Position numbers and translations under genes: made by a program
Notes under the pieces: generated by a model
What the model was told of the DNA's origin: nothing
The model's input: only the letters and a program-made list of their open reading frames with translations
Databases searched by the model: none
Shown here: positions 1 through 7,913 of the stretch, piece after piece
Numbering within the stretch: position 1 is the stretch's first letter
Layout of the letters: each line of letters opens with the position of its first letter
Source: Synergistaceae bacterium
Lineage (GTDB): Bacteria > Synergistota > Synergistia > Synergistales > Synergistaceae
DNA: 21,549 nucleotides
Reading direction: 5' to 3'
NCBI GenBank assembly: GCA_012728505.1
Contig: JAAYEY010000040.1
Span: 1-21,549 of the forward strand

Positions 1-234
1 AGGGGGAGTCGATTGGGAATCAATGGGTAATCAATTGGTATGAATCGGTCAAAAGATTGTAAAGGGCGAAGGTCCGCCCCTCTTGTCTCCCCGGTATGCA
101 TTTGAGCCGGGGTCCAGGTCTTTTTTCTGATTATAACTCAGATGCAAATAACACCCCCTTCCCGCTCAACTTCATACGGGAAAGACGGGGAGACGATTGA
201 AAGGGCATTGAATTACAATGTTTTTAAAACAACC
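1..234. other. Non-coding, hairpin-rich region upstream of the repeat array
   Basis: No convincing gene is present. Several short inverted repeats are visible: GGGCG 64-68 with CGCCC 75-79; CCCCGG 89-94 with CCGGGG 107-112; CTGA 127-130 with TCAG 137-140; TTCCCG 159-164 with CGGGAA 177-182; and CATTG 206-210 with CAATG 216-220, the last followed directly by TTTTT 221-225. The first 62 bases stay open in frame 3 up to TAA 60-62 and in frame 2 up to TGA 41-43, so the tail of an upstream gene could end here, but neither tail is recognisable. The region is best read as the 3' flank of an upstream gene plus a structured spacer. Confidence 0.5.
89..126 (+). terminator. Possible intrinsic terminator of an upstream gene
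   Basis: A 6-bp GC stem (CCCCGG 89-94 with CCGGGG 107-112, loop of 12) is followed after 8 bases by six T residues at 121-126. A canonical intrinsic terminator has the T-run directly after the stem, so this is only a weak match. A second candidate is the AT-rich hairpin 206-220 followed at once by TTTTT 221-225, but its stem is weak. Confidence 0.3.
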
Positions 235-325
235 GCTTCACTACGGCTTCACGCAACACGTCACACGTTGCAGCTTCACGCCAGATGTTCCACCTGGCAG
301 CTTCACGCGGCATTTTTCCGCCGCA
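235..325 (+). repeat. GCTTCAC-hairpin repeat array (left copy)
   Basis: Four exact GCTTCAC copies lie at 235-241, 246-252, 273-279 and 300-306, with spacings of 11, 27 and 27 bases. The first unit is a bare 11-mer. Each of the other three is followed directly by an inverted repeat with its own sequence: GCAAC/GTTGC (253-257, 267-271), GCCAG/CTGGC (280-284, 294-298) and GCGGC/GCCGC (307-311, 320-324). Each hairpin ends with an A. Stem sequence changes while complementarity is kept, which points to selection for structure or a stem-generating mechanism. The same architecture occurs inverted at the right end of the window. I do not recognise a named repeat family. Confidence 0.85.
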
Positions 326-409
326 GCACTTATTAACAACAGGTGAGAAAATTAAATTATCTGTTAAATAAAAAATTAAGAATTAATAAGTTGGTGGGGG
401 TGTTTTGTT
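326..409 (+). promoter_or_regulatory. AT-rich murE leader with G-rich ribosome binding site
   Basis: This 84-base stretch is strongly AT-rich, unlike the DNA before it, and ends in GGTGGGGG (393-400), nine bases before the murE ATG. It is the most likely place for a murE promoter. TTAACA (333-338) could be a -35 box, but the best -10-like words at an allowed distance (such as AATTAT 355-360) match poorly, so no promoter is claimed at base level. Confidence 0.35.
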
Positions 410-1915
410 ATGAAGATAAGCGAATTGCTTGCAAGACTCGAAAAAATAGGCTTAGACTGTAAGCTGTTTTTGCCGAATGATTGTACTTCAGAAGGGGACC
501 CCGAAATTACTCAGCTAGTATCGGACAGCAGAAAGGCTCTTCCAGGGTCCATATTTGCATGTGTTAAAGGCGACCATACCGACGGACATGATTATGCTGA
601 AAAAGCCTTTGAATCAGGAACATCAGCTCTTCTATGTGAACGAAAGTTGGATCTGAAGGTCCCTCAAATTATTTCTAAAAATATCAGACGCAATATGGGT
701 GTAGTAGCATCAATTCTATATGGTGAACCAATAAAAAAATTGACGATGATAGCTCTTACAGGCACTAACGGAAAGACCACTTCTACCTTCATGATTAAAT
801 CAATTCTAGAACACGCTGGTATCAAAACAGGTCTTCTTGGAACAATATACTATGATGACGGAGATTCTTTTACAGAGGCTGAACACACAACGCCGGAAGG
901 TTCTGACCTTCAGTATTGGCTGAGCAGGATGGTCAAAAATGGCTGTAAGGTATGTGTAATGGAAACCTCATCTCATGCCATCTTTCAAGGACGCATAGAT
1001 GGAGTTCTTTTCGACAGAGGCGGATTTACAAATCTTTCGGTTGACCATCTTGATTTCCACAAAGATATGGAGTCATATTTCTCTGCTAAAAAAATACTTT
1101 TTGAGAAATATATGCGCAATAACTGGTTCGTTGCAATCAACGTTGACGACAGCTATGGATTGCGTCTTTTTAATGACCTTGGAGATAAGGCGATAAGTTA
1201 TGGAACAAAAGATAAGTCTTCAAGGTTTTTCGCTGAAATCAAAGGTACATCGATAGAAGGAATGGACGTAGAAATACTCACTCCCGATTCAAATATTCCT
1301 ATAGCAACAAGGCTTCCTCTACTTGGCGAATACAATATCCTGAATGCACTCCAGGCACTCTCGATATGTTGGTCCCTTGGTGTTAATGACAAAGTCGCCA
1401 TTGAAGGGCTCCTTGAGATGAAACAGGTTCCGGGAAGGCTTGAACGATATCTTATTTCCGGATCCGGGACATGCGTAATAGATTTTGCTCATAGTCCCGA
1501 CAGCCTTGAAAAGGTACTGACGAACCTGAGAAGTGTTTGTAAAGGTAAGCTTTTTACGGTTTTCGGAGCTGGAGGAGATAGGGATAAGACCAAGCGCCCT
1601 ATAATGGGAGCAATTGCCGCAAGGCTTTCGGATGAAATCATAATAACTTCGGATAATCCAAGAAGCGAAGATCCGGATGTTATCATTTCTGAAATTGAAA
1701 AAGGAGTTAAGGAATATACGACGAAGTGCAAATGCATTAGTGATAGGAAATCGGCAATTTTTGAAGGATTAAAAAAAGTAGGTCCTGAAGATATTCTTCT
1801 CATAGCGGGCAAGGGACCTGAACCTTACCAGATACTTAAAAATGGGCCAATACCATTTTTAGACAAAAATATAATGTTTGAATGGTGTAAAGAGAACGGT
1901 AAAGAGGTGATCTGA
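410..1915 (+). CDS. murE: UDP-MurNAc-L-Ala-D-Glu:meso-diaminopimelate ligase MurE
   Basis: MurE is a cytoplasmic ATP-dependent ligase that adds the third residue to the peptidoglycan stem peptide. The 501-residue length is normal. Visible motifs are VSDSR 37-41 (UDP-sugar site), the ATP loop TGTNGKTT 117-124, HTTPEGSDL 159-167, ETSSHA 185-190, the expected carbamylated lysine in FSAKK (about 227), and DNPRSEDP 415-422. In known MurE proteins the DNPR arginine contacts meso-diaminopimelate, whereas lysine-adding enzymes differ there; so DAP is the inferred substrate. The usual GKGHE motif reads GKGPE here (468-472), a substitution worth noting. ATG 410 is preceded by GGTGGGGG. The stop overlaps the murF start by one base (TGATG), which suggests translational coupling. 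Confidence 0.96.
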   Translation: MKISELLARLEKIGLDCKLFLPNDCTSEGDPEITQLVSDSRKALPGSIFACVKGDHTDGHDYAEKAFESGTSALLCERKLDLKVPQIISKNIRRNMGVVASILYGEPIKKLTMIALTGTNGKTTSTFMIKSILEHAGIKTGLLGTIYYDDGDSFTEAEHTTPEGSDLQYWLSRMVKNGCKVCVMETSSHAIFQGRIDGVLFDRGGFTNLSVDHLDFHKDMESYFSAKKILFEKYMRNNWFVAINVDDSYGLRLFNDLGDKAISYGTKDKSSRFFAEIKGTSIEGMDVEILTPDSNIPIATRLPLLGEYNILNALQALSICWSLGVNDKVAIEGLLEMKQVPGRLERYLISGSGTCVIDFAHSPDSLEKVLTNLRSVCKGKLFTVFGAGGDRDKTKRPIMGAIAARLSDEIIITSDNPRSEDPDVIISEIEKGVKEYTTKCKCISDRKSAIFEGLKKVGPEDILLIAGKGPEPYQILKNGPIPFLDKNIMFEWCKENGKEVI

Positions 1916-3309
1916 TGTCATTTATCGGAGCTTCAGACGCAGCAAAATGGTCAGATGGCAAGCTGTACGGTCCGGATATACGGTTATGCCGTTCGTGGAA
2001 AAACGACAGCAGAGATGTCGGCCCCGGAGATGCCTTTGTAGCATTAAAAGGGGAAGAGACTGATGGACACCTTTTTGTTCATAAAGCGATAGAGAGAGGC
2101 GCTAAATTCCTGTTGATAAATTCTTCTAGGTTTGAGGAACTATCCTTAAATGCTCCAGAATATGGAGGAATAACAGTCATTACTGTTACGGAGACAGAAA
2201 GCGCACTTGCAAAAATAGCAGCGGAATACCTTAAGTTTTATGCACCGGAGATGATAGGAATTACTGGAAGTGTTGGTAAGACGACCACTAGGGAGCTCAC
2301 TCTGAATCTTTTACAGTCAGCAAAAAAAGTTCACAGCGCAATACGCAGTTTTAACACCGTAATAGGATGCAGTCTGACAATTCTTGCTATGCCAGAAGAT
2401 ACAGAGATACTTATACTCGAGTTTGGCACGAACCATTTCGGGGAAATAAGAGAGATGGTAGATCTTTTTCCACCAGAAACAGCCGTTATAACAGAAGTTG
2501 CTCCGGCTCATTTGGAAGGTTTTGGTACAATTGAGGGAGTCCTGAAAGCAAAAATGGAGATATGTGAATCAAGGAAATTGAAAACAATAATTTTTAACTA
2601 CGACAATAAGCTTCTTAGGAATGAATTGTCCTATAAATTTAATAACATTCAAAAAATAGGCGTTGGAAAAGAGTCAGGTTCTGATCTCAGGATTATTGAT
2701 TCCGATCTCTCACTTAGTGGTGAGGGGGCCACGTTGGTTTCAGAATATGATTTTAATGGTACGAAGTTTAAACTGAAAACGAATCTATTCGGTCTGCAAC
2801 ACGCATTCAATGTTGGTTATGCTTTTCTGGCTGCAGACCTTTTTGGTGTAGGTCAAGATAACATAGAGAAAAATCTTTCTTTATTTTCAGCGATATCAGG
2901 TAGAGGTAGATGCAAGAAACTGCCCAGAAATCTATGGATAATAGATGAAGCCTATAACGCCAACCCAAGTTCAATGAGGGCGGCTATTGAAAATACCCTT
3001 AATGTTGCATGTAGTTCAGAATTGTCCGCGTACGCAGTGCTTGGAGGCATGAGGGAACTTGGCGCTTCTTCTCTTCACTGGCATCAAGAAATCCTCGCAA
3101 TAACATCACTCTTTCAACGTATTCTTCTCTTAGGCGATGAATGGTTTGATCCCGAAATCGAGGTGCCGTGCAACGCTGAAAGATATAAGTCATTTGAAGA
3201 AATAACGCCTCTTGCAGAGAATTTTTTGAAGCCTGATTCGGTGATTCTGGTCAAAGGTTCGAACTCATACGGTCTGAAGAGATTAGTTGCGCTTGTGACG
3301 GAGGGGTGA
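1915..3309 (+). CDS. murF: UDP-MurNAc-tripeptide:D-Ala-D-Ala ligase MurF
   Basis: MurF adds D-Ala-D-Ala to the UDP-MurNAc-tripeptide, completing the cytoplasmic pentapeptide precursor. At 464 residues it has the usual length. It shows NDSRDV 30-35, the P-loop GITGSVGKTTTRE 115-127, EFGTNHFGEI 169-178, DEAYNANPSSM 344-354, the VLGGMRELG segment 375-383 and VKGSNSYGL 447-455, in the order expected for the three-domain Mur ligase fold. The family's asparagine-rich NxNxxxG segment reads SFNTVIG (145-151), a mild divergence. It starts on the last base of murE and ends one base before mraY, so the three are almost certainly co-translated. No ddl gene, which would supply D-Ala-D-Ala, is seen in the window. 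Confidence 0.95.
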   Translation: MSFIGASDAAKWSDGKLYGPDIRLCRSWKNDSRDVGPGDAFVALKGEETDGHLFVHKAIERGAKFLLINSSRFEELSLNAPEYGGITVITVTETESALAKIAAEYLKFYAPEMIGITGSVGKTTTRELTLNLLQSAKKVHSAIRSFNTVIGCSLTILAMPEDTEILILEFGTNHFGEIREMVDLFPPETAVITEVAPAHLEGFGTIEGVLKAKMEICESRKLKTIIFNYDNKLLRNELSYKFNNIQKIGVGKESGSDLRIIDSDLSLSGEGATLVSEYDFNGTKFKLKTNLFGLQHAFNVGYAFLAADLFGVGQDNIEKNLSLFSAISGRGRCKKLPRNLWIIDEAYNANPSSMRAAIENTLNVACSSELSAYAVLGGMRELGASSLHWHQEILAITSLFQRILLLGDEWFDPEIEVPCNAERYKSFEEITPLAENFLKPDSVILVKGSNSYGLKRLVALVTEG

Positions 3310-3310
3310 T

Positions 3311-4276
3311 ATGTATACTGAATTTGTGATGGTCCTAATTTTCTCCTTTTTTGCTGAAGTGTTTTTTCAAGGAAAGTGGATCGATAAAATGCACAGCCTA
3401 AAAATTGAGCAGGTTGTAAAGCTCTATGGACCGTCATGGCATGAAAAAACAAAAGCTGGAACACCTACGATGGGCGGTATAATTTTTATTCCTGTCTTTC
3501 TGATTTCAATATATGCGGGATCATTTTTGAGTCCCGATGTAAACTTCAGCCTTCTTGCAAAAATTGCTCTTTATCCATTACTGGCAGCTGCAGTAGGGCT
3601 TTTGGACGACTGGCTTAAATATTCTAGAAAATCGAGTGATGGTCTGAAAAGCATGGAGAAACTGATTCTCCAGATAATAGTAACGGTACCATGGGCGGTC
3701 TGGGTTACGCCAGATTCTTTGATGCTCCTTCCTATGATTTCTATACCTAGATATTTTGGGATAGCGCTTATTACCTTTGCCGGTGTCGGACTTCAGAATG
3801 CGGTCAATGTCACAGATGGTCTTGACGGTCTCGTTGCGGGATCAGTTTTGATATCCCTATTAGGTGCACTATCCATCCTTGGAGGAGAAGCTTCGGTCCT
3901 TATTTCGATTGGTTCAGCCGCTGGTATCTGTATAGGTTTTTTATGGCATAATTCAAATCCCGCGAGTGTATTTATGGGGGATGTAGGTTCTCACTTTTTT
4001 GCAGGATTGCTTTTATCTCTCTGTGTTGTCTCAGGAGTATTTCTTTTTATTATTCCTATTTCGTTCATATTTGGATTAGAAATGATTTCCGTGGTAGTAC
4101 AGATAGTTTCAATAAGAAAATTTAATAAGAAAATATTTCTTATGAGCCCTGTTCATCACCACTTTGAAATGCTGGGATGGAAAGAAACACATATAGTGGT
4201 GCGTTTTTGGATAATACACGCATTGGGAATGCTTTTACTGATACAGCTGTTGTTTTTGTTATTCTTTCTGGTATAA
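3311..4276 (+). CDS. mraY: Phospho-MurNAc-pentapeptide transferase MraY
   Basis: MraY is an integral membrane enzyme that transfers phospho-MurNAc-pentapeptide from UDP to undecaprenyl phosphate, making lipid I. The 321 residues are mostly hydrophobic, consistent with about ten membrane segments, and the length matches the shorter (Bacillus-like) MraY proteins. Family motifs are clear: TPTMGGIIFI 51-60, GLLDDWLKY 96-104 with the catalytic aspartate pair D99/D100, NAVNVTDGLDGL 163-174, the FMGDVGS segment 221-227 with its conserved Asp 224, and the histidine-rich HHHFE 282-286. A strong site GGAGGGG (3300-3306) lies four bases before ATG, inside the end of murF. Confidence 0.96.
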   Translation: MYTEFVMVLIFSFFAEVFFQGKWIDKMHSLKIEQVVKLYGPSWHEKTKAGTPTMGGIIFIPVFLISIYAGSFLSPDVNFSLLAKIALYPLLAAAVGLLDDWLKYSRKSSDGLKSMEKLILQIIVTVPWAVWVTPDSLMLLPMISIPRYFGIALITFAGVGLQNAVNVTDGLDGLVAGSVLISLLGALSILGGEASVLISIGSAAGICIGFLWHNSNPASVFMGDVGSHFFAGLLLSLCVVSGVFLFIIPISFIFGLEMISVVVQIVSIRKFNKKIFLMSPVHHHFEMLGWKETHIVVRFWIIHALGMLLLIQLLFLLFFLV

Positions 4277-4324
4277 AATAATAGTTTGGCGTTGAGCTGA
4301 ATATATTCTTTTGGGGGCATCAAC

Positions 4325-5692
4325 ATGATCAGTGAAAAATATCTGGGGAAAAAGATTTCTGTTATAGGCGCCGGTGTGAGCGGCAGATCACTGGCAGAAC
4401 TTGCAAAAAAACAGGGCGCAGATGTTTTTGTCTCCGAACTTAAAACTATGAATGAAGAAACAAAAAAAGTTTTTGATTCTATGTGCATCAGTTGGGAATC
4501 AGAGGGAAATACAGAGAGGTTGCTTGAAGCGGACGAAATTATCCTAAGCTCCGGTATTTCGTCAGATATTCCTATTCTTAAAGAGGCTTCTTTGAAAGGT
4601 GTACCAATTATAAGCGAACTTGATTTCGTATATCCATTTATCTCCGGTAAAATAATTGCGATAACAGGAAGCAACGGTAAGACAACAACGGCTTCAATGA
4701 CCGTATATTTCCTAGATAAATTAGGAGCAGTATCAATGACGGGCGGCAATATTGGAAATCCGGCAGCTAAAGCAGCCTTCATGAAGACAGATTTTCTCGT
4801 ACTTGAACTCAGCAGTTTTCAGCTGAGCAGGCTGGAAAAATTTAAATGCGATGTTGCAGTGGTTACAAATCTTGCTCCTGATCATATCGATTGGCACGGC
4901 TCATATGAGAAATATATAGAAGCTAAGGCCAACATAATCAGATCCCTTACCTCGCAAGGGCATGCTATCTACCAAAATAGGGACTCTAAAGAGCTAAATA
5001 TACCGGAAGGCATGGGGTTCCCTTTGTTTTGGCAAAAACCAGATAATAATAAAAAGGGCATCTATATGGATGGGGCAGAATCAGCAGCCTTCATGTGCAT
5101 AAAAGAAGGAAAACCTCCAATAAAACTCTTTGATTTCCAAGCGGTGAAATTGCTTGGATCACATAATTTAGAAAATACAGCTATGGCATCAGCAGCAATT
5201 TTGCTTCTTGGTTTCGGACCTGTAGATCCAACCTTGATTTCAGAATACGAACCCCCTAAACACAGGTGCGCTTTTGCCGGTTCATTCAGAGGTATTACAT
5301 TTGTCGATGACTCTAAGGGAACCAATGTTGCAGCTTCTGTAGCTGCAATGAGCTCGCTTAAAGGCGAGAAGGTGGTAATTTTAGGTGGCCAGGGCAAAGG
5401 GGAAGATTATGCGCCCCTTGCAGAGGCGGTCATAAAATATGCTAAGAGCGTTCTCCTCTTGGGGGCTGAAAAGGAAAAAATTGCATTGGCACTTGATGCG
5501 GCCAAATACAAGAATTATTCTGTTGCTTTGAATATGGAAGATGCTGTTGAAAAAGCATACAGAAGCGCTCTTCCGGGAGAGACTGTGCTTCTTTCTCCGG
5601 CGTGTACAAGCTGGGATATGTATCCCAACTATGGATTAAGAGGAGATCATTTTTGCGAGATAGTCAAAAGAATAATCGAGAGAGATTTATAG
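4325..5692 (+). CDS. murD: UDP-MurNAc-L-Ala:D-glutamate ligase MurD
   Basis: MurD adds D-glutamate to UDP-MurNAc-L-Ala in the cytoplasm. Its 455 residues show an N-terminal Rossmann-like start (VIGAGVSGRS 13-22), the ATP loop TGSNGKTTT 114-122, ELSSFQL 161-167, TNLAPDHIDWHGS 181-193, the expected carbamylated lysine K201 in EAKANI, GSHNLENTAMA 278-288, FVDDSKGTN 326-334, LGGQGKGEDY 353-362 and the C-terminal LSPACTSWDMYPNYG (423-437) followed by RGDHF. All functional segments of a MurD are present. It follows mraY after a 48-base gap that holds GGGGG (4313-4317), seven bases before ATG; no terminator is visible in that gap. Confidence 0.96.
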   Translation: MISEKYLGKKISVIGAGVSGRSLAELAKKQGADVFVSELKTMNEETKKVFDSMCISWESEGNTERLLEADEIILSSGISSDIPILKEASLKGVPIISELDFVYPFISGKIIAITGSNGKTTTASMTVYFLDKLGAVSMTGGNIGNPAAKAAFMKTDFLVLELSSFQLSRLEKFKCDVAVVTNLAPDHIDWHGSYEKYIEAKANIIRSLTSQGHAIYQNRDSKELNIPEGMGFPLFWQKPDNNKKGIYMDGAESAAFMCIKEGKPPIKLFDFQAVKLLGSHNLENTAMASAAILLLGFGPVDPTLISEYEPPKHRCAFAGSFRGITFVDDSKGTNVAASVAAMSSLKGEKVVILGGQGKGEDYAPLAEAVIKYAKSVLLLGAEKEKIALALDAAKYKNYSVALNMEDAVEKAYRSALPGETVLLSPACTSWDMYPNYGLRGDHFCEIVKRIIERDL

Positions 5693-5695
5693 AAA

Positions 5696-6826
5696 ATGTT
5701 GAACAAAGAAGAAGTTAGGGATAATAAAACAAAACATAGGATAAATCCTTTTATATGGGTTATCCCCCTCATATTGAGCGGGATAGGTATCCTTATGATT
5801 ACATCGACAACAAGCCCTAATTCATTTACTCTTACAGGCACTCCTTTCCAGATGGGAATAAAACAGGGAGAGTGGCTACTTATTGCGTTATCGGGAATGT
5901 TTGTGGTTTTTGCGATACCGTTGCGTTTCTGGTACAAAATCAGTGCCCCTTTATTGATTCTGACCTGGCTGATGTGCTGGTTGCCCCTTCTTCCGGGCAT
6001 AGGCACGAGCGCTGGCGGGGCGAGCCGTTGGATAAATGTTCCAGGTTCTTCTTTCTCGATACAGCCGGGTGAGTTGCTCTGCCTAGCTATAACTCTCCAT
6101 CTTGCAAAACTTCTTTCAAGTTGGGACAAAGATCCGGGAAGAGCTTTTCTATCCACGATAATACTTGTGGTATTGGCCGCTATACCTCTTTCTCTACAGC
6201 CGGACCTAGGTACGATTATACTGATATTTTTTGTCTCGATGGGAATGTACGTGGAAAGGATAGGCTGGAAATGGCCGATACTTGCCGGCGGGTTACTTGG
6301 TGGAATTGTCTTCACGTTGCTGATATTTTCAGAACCTTATAGGATGAAAAGAGTTGCAGCTTTTTTGAATCCGTGGAGTGATCCTTTGGGCAAGGGTTTT
6401 CAGGCGATCCAGGGACTCATAGCATTTTCCAACGGGGGTTTCTGGGGAGCAGGGTTGGGACATGGTTTTCAAAAACTTAACTACTTGCCTGCGGCATATA
6501 CAGATTTCATTTATGCAGCGATAGGGGAAGAACTTGGGCTTATTGGTACGCTCGGCGTTATAGGCCTTTTTGCTTACTGGGTCAGTCAGACGAAAATGAT
6601 TTATTATAGAGTCCCTGATGGTTTTAAAACATCCCTCACCTGGGGAGTAACTCTTACAGTAGTCCTACCGCTCGTAATAAATGTGGCAGGAGTTACCAAG
6701 ATGATTCCTTTGACTGGAATGCCGCTTCCTTTTTTAAGTTATGGAGGAACGTCACTTCTAACGATGTGGTCGAGGGTAGGAATAATACTTCGTCTGGAAA
6801 AAGAGAGCTACCAGAGAGAGGAATAG
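5696..6826 (+). CDS. ftsW: SEDS-family septal peptidoglycan polymerase FtsW
   Basis: FtsW is a polytopic SEDS glycosyltransferase that polymerises lipid II at the septum together with a class B penicillin-binding protein. The 376 residues have about nine or ten hydrophobic segments after a charged cytoplasmic N-terminus. Recognisable motifs are GGASRWINVPG 107-117, IQPGELL 122-128 (QPSE in most relatives), QPDLGT 168-173, the NPWSDPLGKGFQ loop 225-236, SNGGFWGAGLG 245-255, YLPAAYTDFIYA 263-274 holding the presumed catalytic Asp 270, and TGMPLPFLSYGG 340-351. Position within a dcw cluster between murD and murG favours FtsW over RodA. The start at 5696 has only a weak ribosome site (GAGAGA about eleven bases upstream), so expression may depend on coupling to murD three bases upstream. 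Confidence 0.92.
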   Translation: MLNKEEVRDNKTKHRINPFIWVIPLILSGIGILMITSTTSPNSFTLTGTPFQMGIKQGEWLLIALSGMFVVFAIPLRFWYKISAPLLILTWLMCWLPLLPGIGTSAGGASRWINVPGSSFSIQPGELLCLAITLHLAKLLSSWDKDPGRAFLSTIILVVLAAIPLSLQPDLGTIILIFFVSMGMYVERIGWKWPILAGGLLGGIVFTLLIFSEPYRMKRVAAFLNPWSDPLGKGFQAIQGLIAFSNGGFWGAGLGHGFQKLNYLPAAYTDFIYAAIGEELGLIGTLGVIGLFAYWVSQTKMIYYRVPDGFKTSLTWGVTLTVVLPLVINVAGVTKMIPLTGMPLPFLSYGGTSLLTMWSRVGIILRLEKESYQREE

Positions 6827-6829
6827 ATT

Positions 6830-7900
6830 ATGACCCGTAAATTGCTTCTTGTTGCCGGAGGGACAGGCGGACATATATGGCCGGCCATATCTTTTGGAAA
6901 ATGGATTGAAAAAAACAAGCCGGACATAACTGTCTCATATCTTTGCGGAAACCGTCCGATGGAGTTGGAGATTTATCGTGCAGCAGGGATAGAGCCACAT
7001 CAACTGAATATTAAGGGTTCTCCTTTCTCAGCGAATGGACTGGAAAAATTTAAACGGACATATGATCACCTTTCCGCTGTAAAAGAATCTGCCCGTATAA
7101 TCAAATCTTTAGCGCCTAACTTCACCTTGCTTTTTGGAGGATATATCTCTTTTCCTGTCCTTTTAGCCTGTAGAATGTCTAAGCGCCCCGTTGTAATTCA
7201 CGAACAAAATGCTTTTGCGGGAAAAGTCACAAGGATAGCTTCGATGATGGGAGTAGAAGTCTTTTCAGGTTGGAGCCAATGTTTTCCGTTGGCATCTTCA
7301 AAATTTACAAGGATAGGGGTTCCGGTCAGGGAATTTGTTAAAGTTTCTCCACGCGAAGCTTGGCAAAGGCTTGGAATACCCGAAAAATTTCCCGATGGGC
7401 CTAAGTTACTTGTCTTTTCAGGCTCACTTGGAAGTTCGGCAATAAAAGATATTGTTATCCAGATTTGCTCTGATAAAGAATTTTCAACTTGGACCTTTAT
7501 CCTCCCTGCAATTTCTGAAAAAATTGAGAGGGTTCATGAAAATGTCTTTCTACTCCCGAAAGTGTGGGAGGCGGAACTGCTTTATTCTCTTGCAGACATA
7601 GCGGTGGTAAGAGGTGGAGGATCTACTCTCACGGAAGTTGCTGTTCTTGGTATCCCGTCAATTGTGATACCATGGAGTGGAGCTGCCGATAACCATCAGT
7701 ATCACAACGCTGTTGCTTTTTCTTCTGAAAACAAAGCAATACTATGGGACGGGAATGGTTCGAGCAGCGATTTTGCAAAATGTCTGATCAGGTTGTATGA
7801 TACGGTGTTGGATAAAAACGAAAATGATAGAGGGAAACAGCAAAATAGCGCAGGACGTATATGCGAGAATCTCTGGCTTACACTTTCTTCCTATTTTTGA
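6830..7900 (+). CDS. murG: UDP-GlcNAc:lipid I N-acetylglucosaminyltransferase MurG
   Basis: MurG is a peripheral membrane GT-B glycosyltransferase that converts lipid I to lipid II on the inner membrane face. The 356 residues begin with the glycine-rich loop GGTGGHIWPA 10-19, then GGYISFP 103-109 and HEQNAFAGKVTR 124-135. The C-terminal half has the donor-site segment RGGGSTLTEVAVLGIP 261-276 and NHQYHNA 288-294. The usual second glycine loop GGSxGAxxxN is replaced by SGSLGSSAIKD (197-207), so this is a somewhat divergent member. The extreme C-terminus is polar and poorly conserved. The start lies four bases after the ftsW stop, and AGAGAGG (6815-6821) is a plausible ribosome site. Confidence 0.93.
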   Translation: MTRKLLLVAGGTGGHIWPAISFGKWIEKNKPDITVSYLCGNRPMELEIYRAAGIEPHQLNIKGSPFSANGLEKFKRTYDHLSAVKESARIIKSLAPNFTLLFGGYISFPVLLACRMSKRPVVIHEQNAFAGKVTRIASMMGVEVFSGWSQCFPLASSKFTRIGVPVREFVKVSPREAWQRLGIPEKFPDGPKLLVFSGSLGSSAIKDIVIQICSDKEFSTWTFILPAISEKIERVHENVFLLPKVWEAELLYSLADIAVVRGGGSTLTEVAVLGIPSIVIPWSGAADNHQYHNAVAFSSENKAILWDGNGSSSDFAKCLIRLYDTVLDKNENDRGKQQNSAGRICENLWLTLSSYF

Positions 7901-7907
7901 AAGGAGA
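7901..7907 (+). promoter_or_regulatory. Ribosome binding site that sets the murC start at TTG 7914
   Basis: AAGGAGA directly follows the murG stop (7898-7900), and its AAGGAG core ends seven bases before TTG 7914. The same frame is open back to an ATG at 7797 inside murG, but that start would add 39 residues unlike any MurC N-terminus and overlap murG by over 100 bases. The TTG start gives a protein whose NAD(P)-fold-like GIGGAGMSG falls at residues 18-26, where the family expects it. Confidence 0.8.
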
Positions 7908-7913
7908 ATTTTT

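Noticed and set aside
3..62. Possible tail of an upstream gene ending at TAA 60-62 or TGA 41-43
   Set aside because: Two frames are equally open and neither gives a recognisable C-terminus, so no partial gene is called.
235..325. CRISPR-like periodicity (27-base units)
   Set aside because: The conserved part is only seven bases, and the variable parts are self-complementary hairpins rather than unrelated spacers; no cas genes are nearby.
142..336. Small open frame of 64 codons
   Set aside because: It translates the repeat array (recurring LHA), has no ribosome site and no recognisable protein features.
4156..4782. Antisense open frame across mraY and murD (208 codons)
   Set aside because: It spans two well-supported genes on the other strand and shows no protein family features.
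7797..7913. Longer murC starting at ATG 7797
   Set aside because: It would overlap murG by 104 bases and add a non-family extension; TTG 7914 has an ideal ribosome site.
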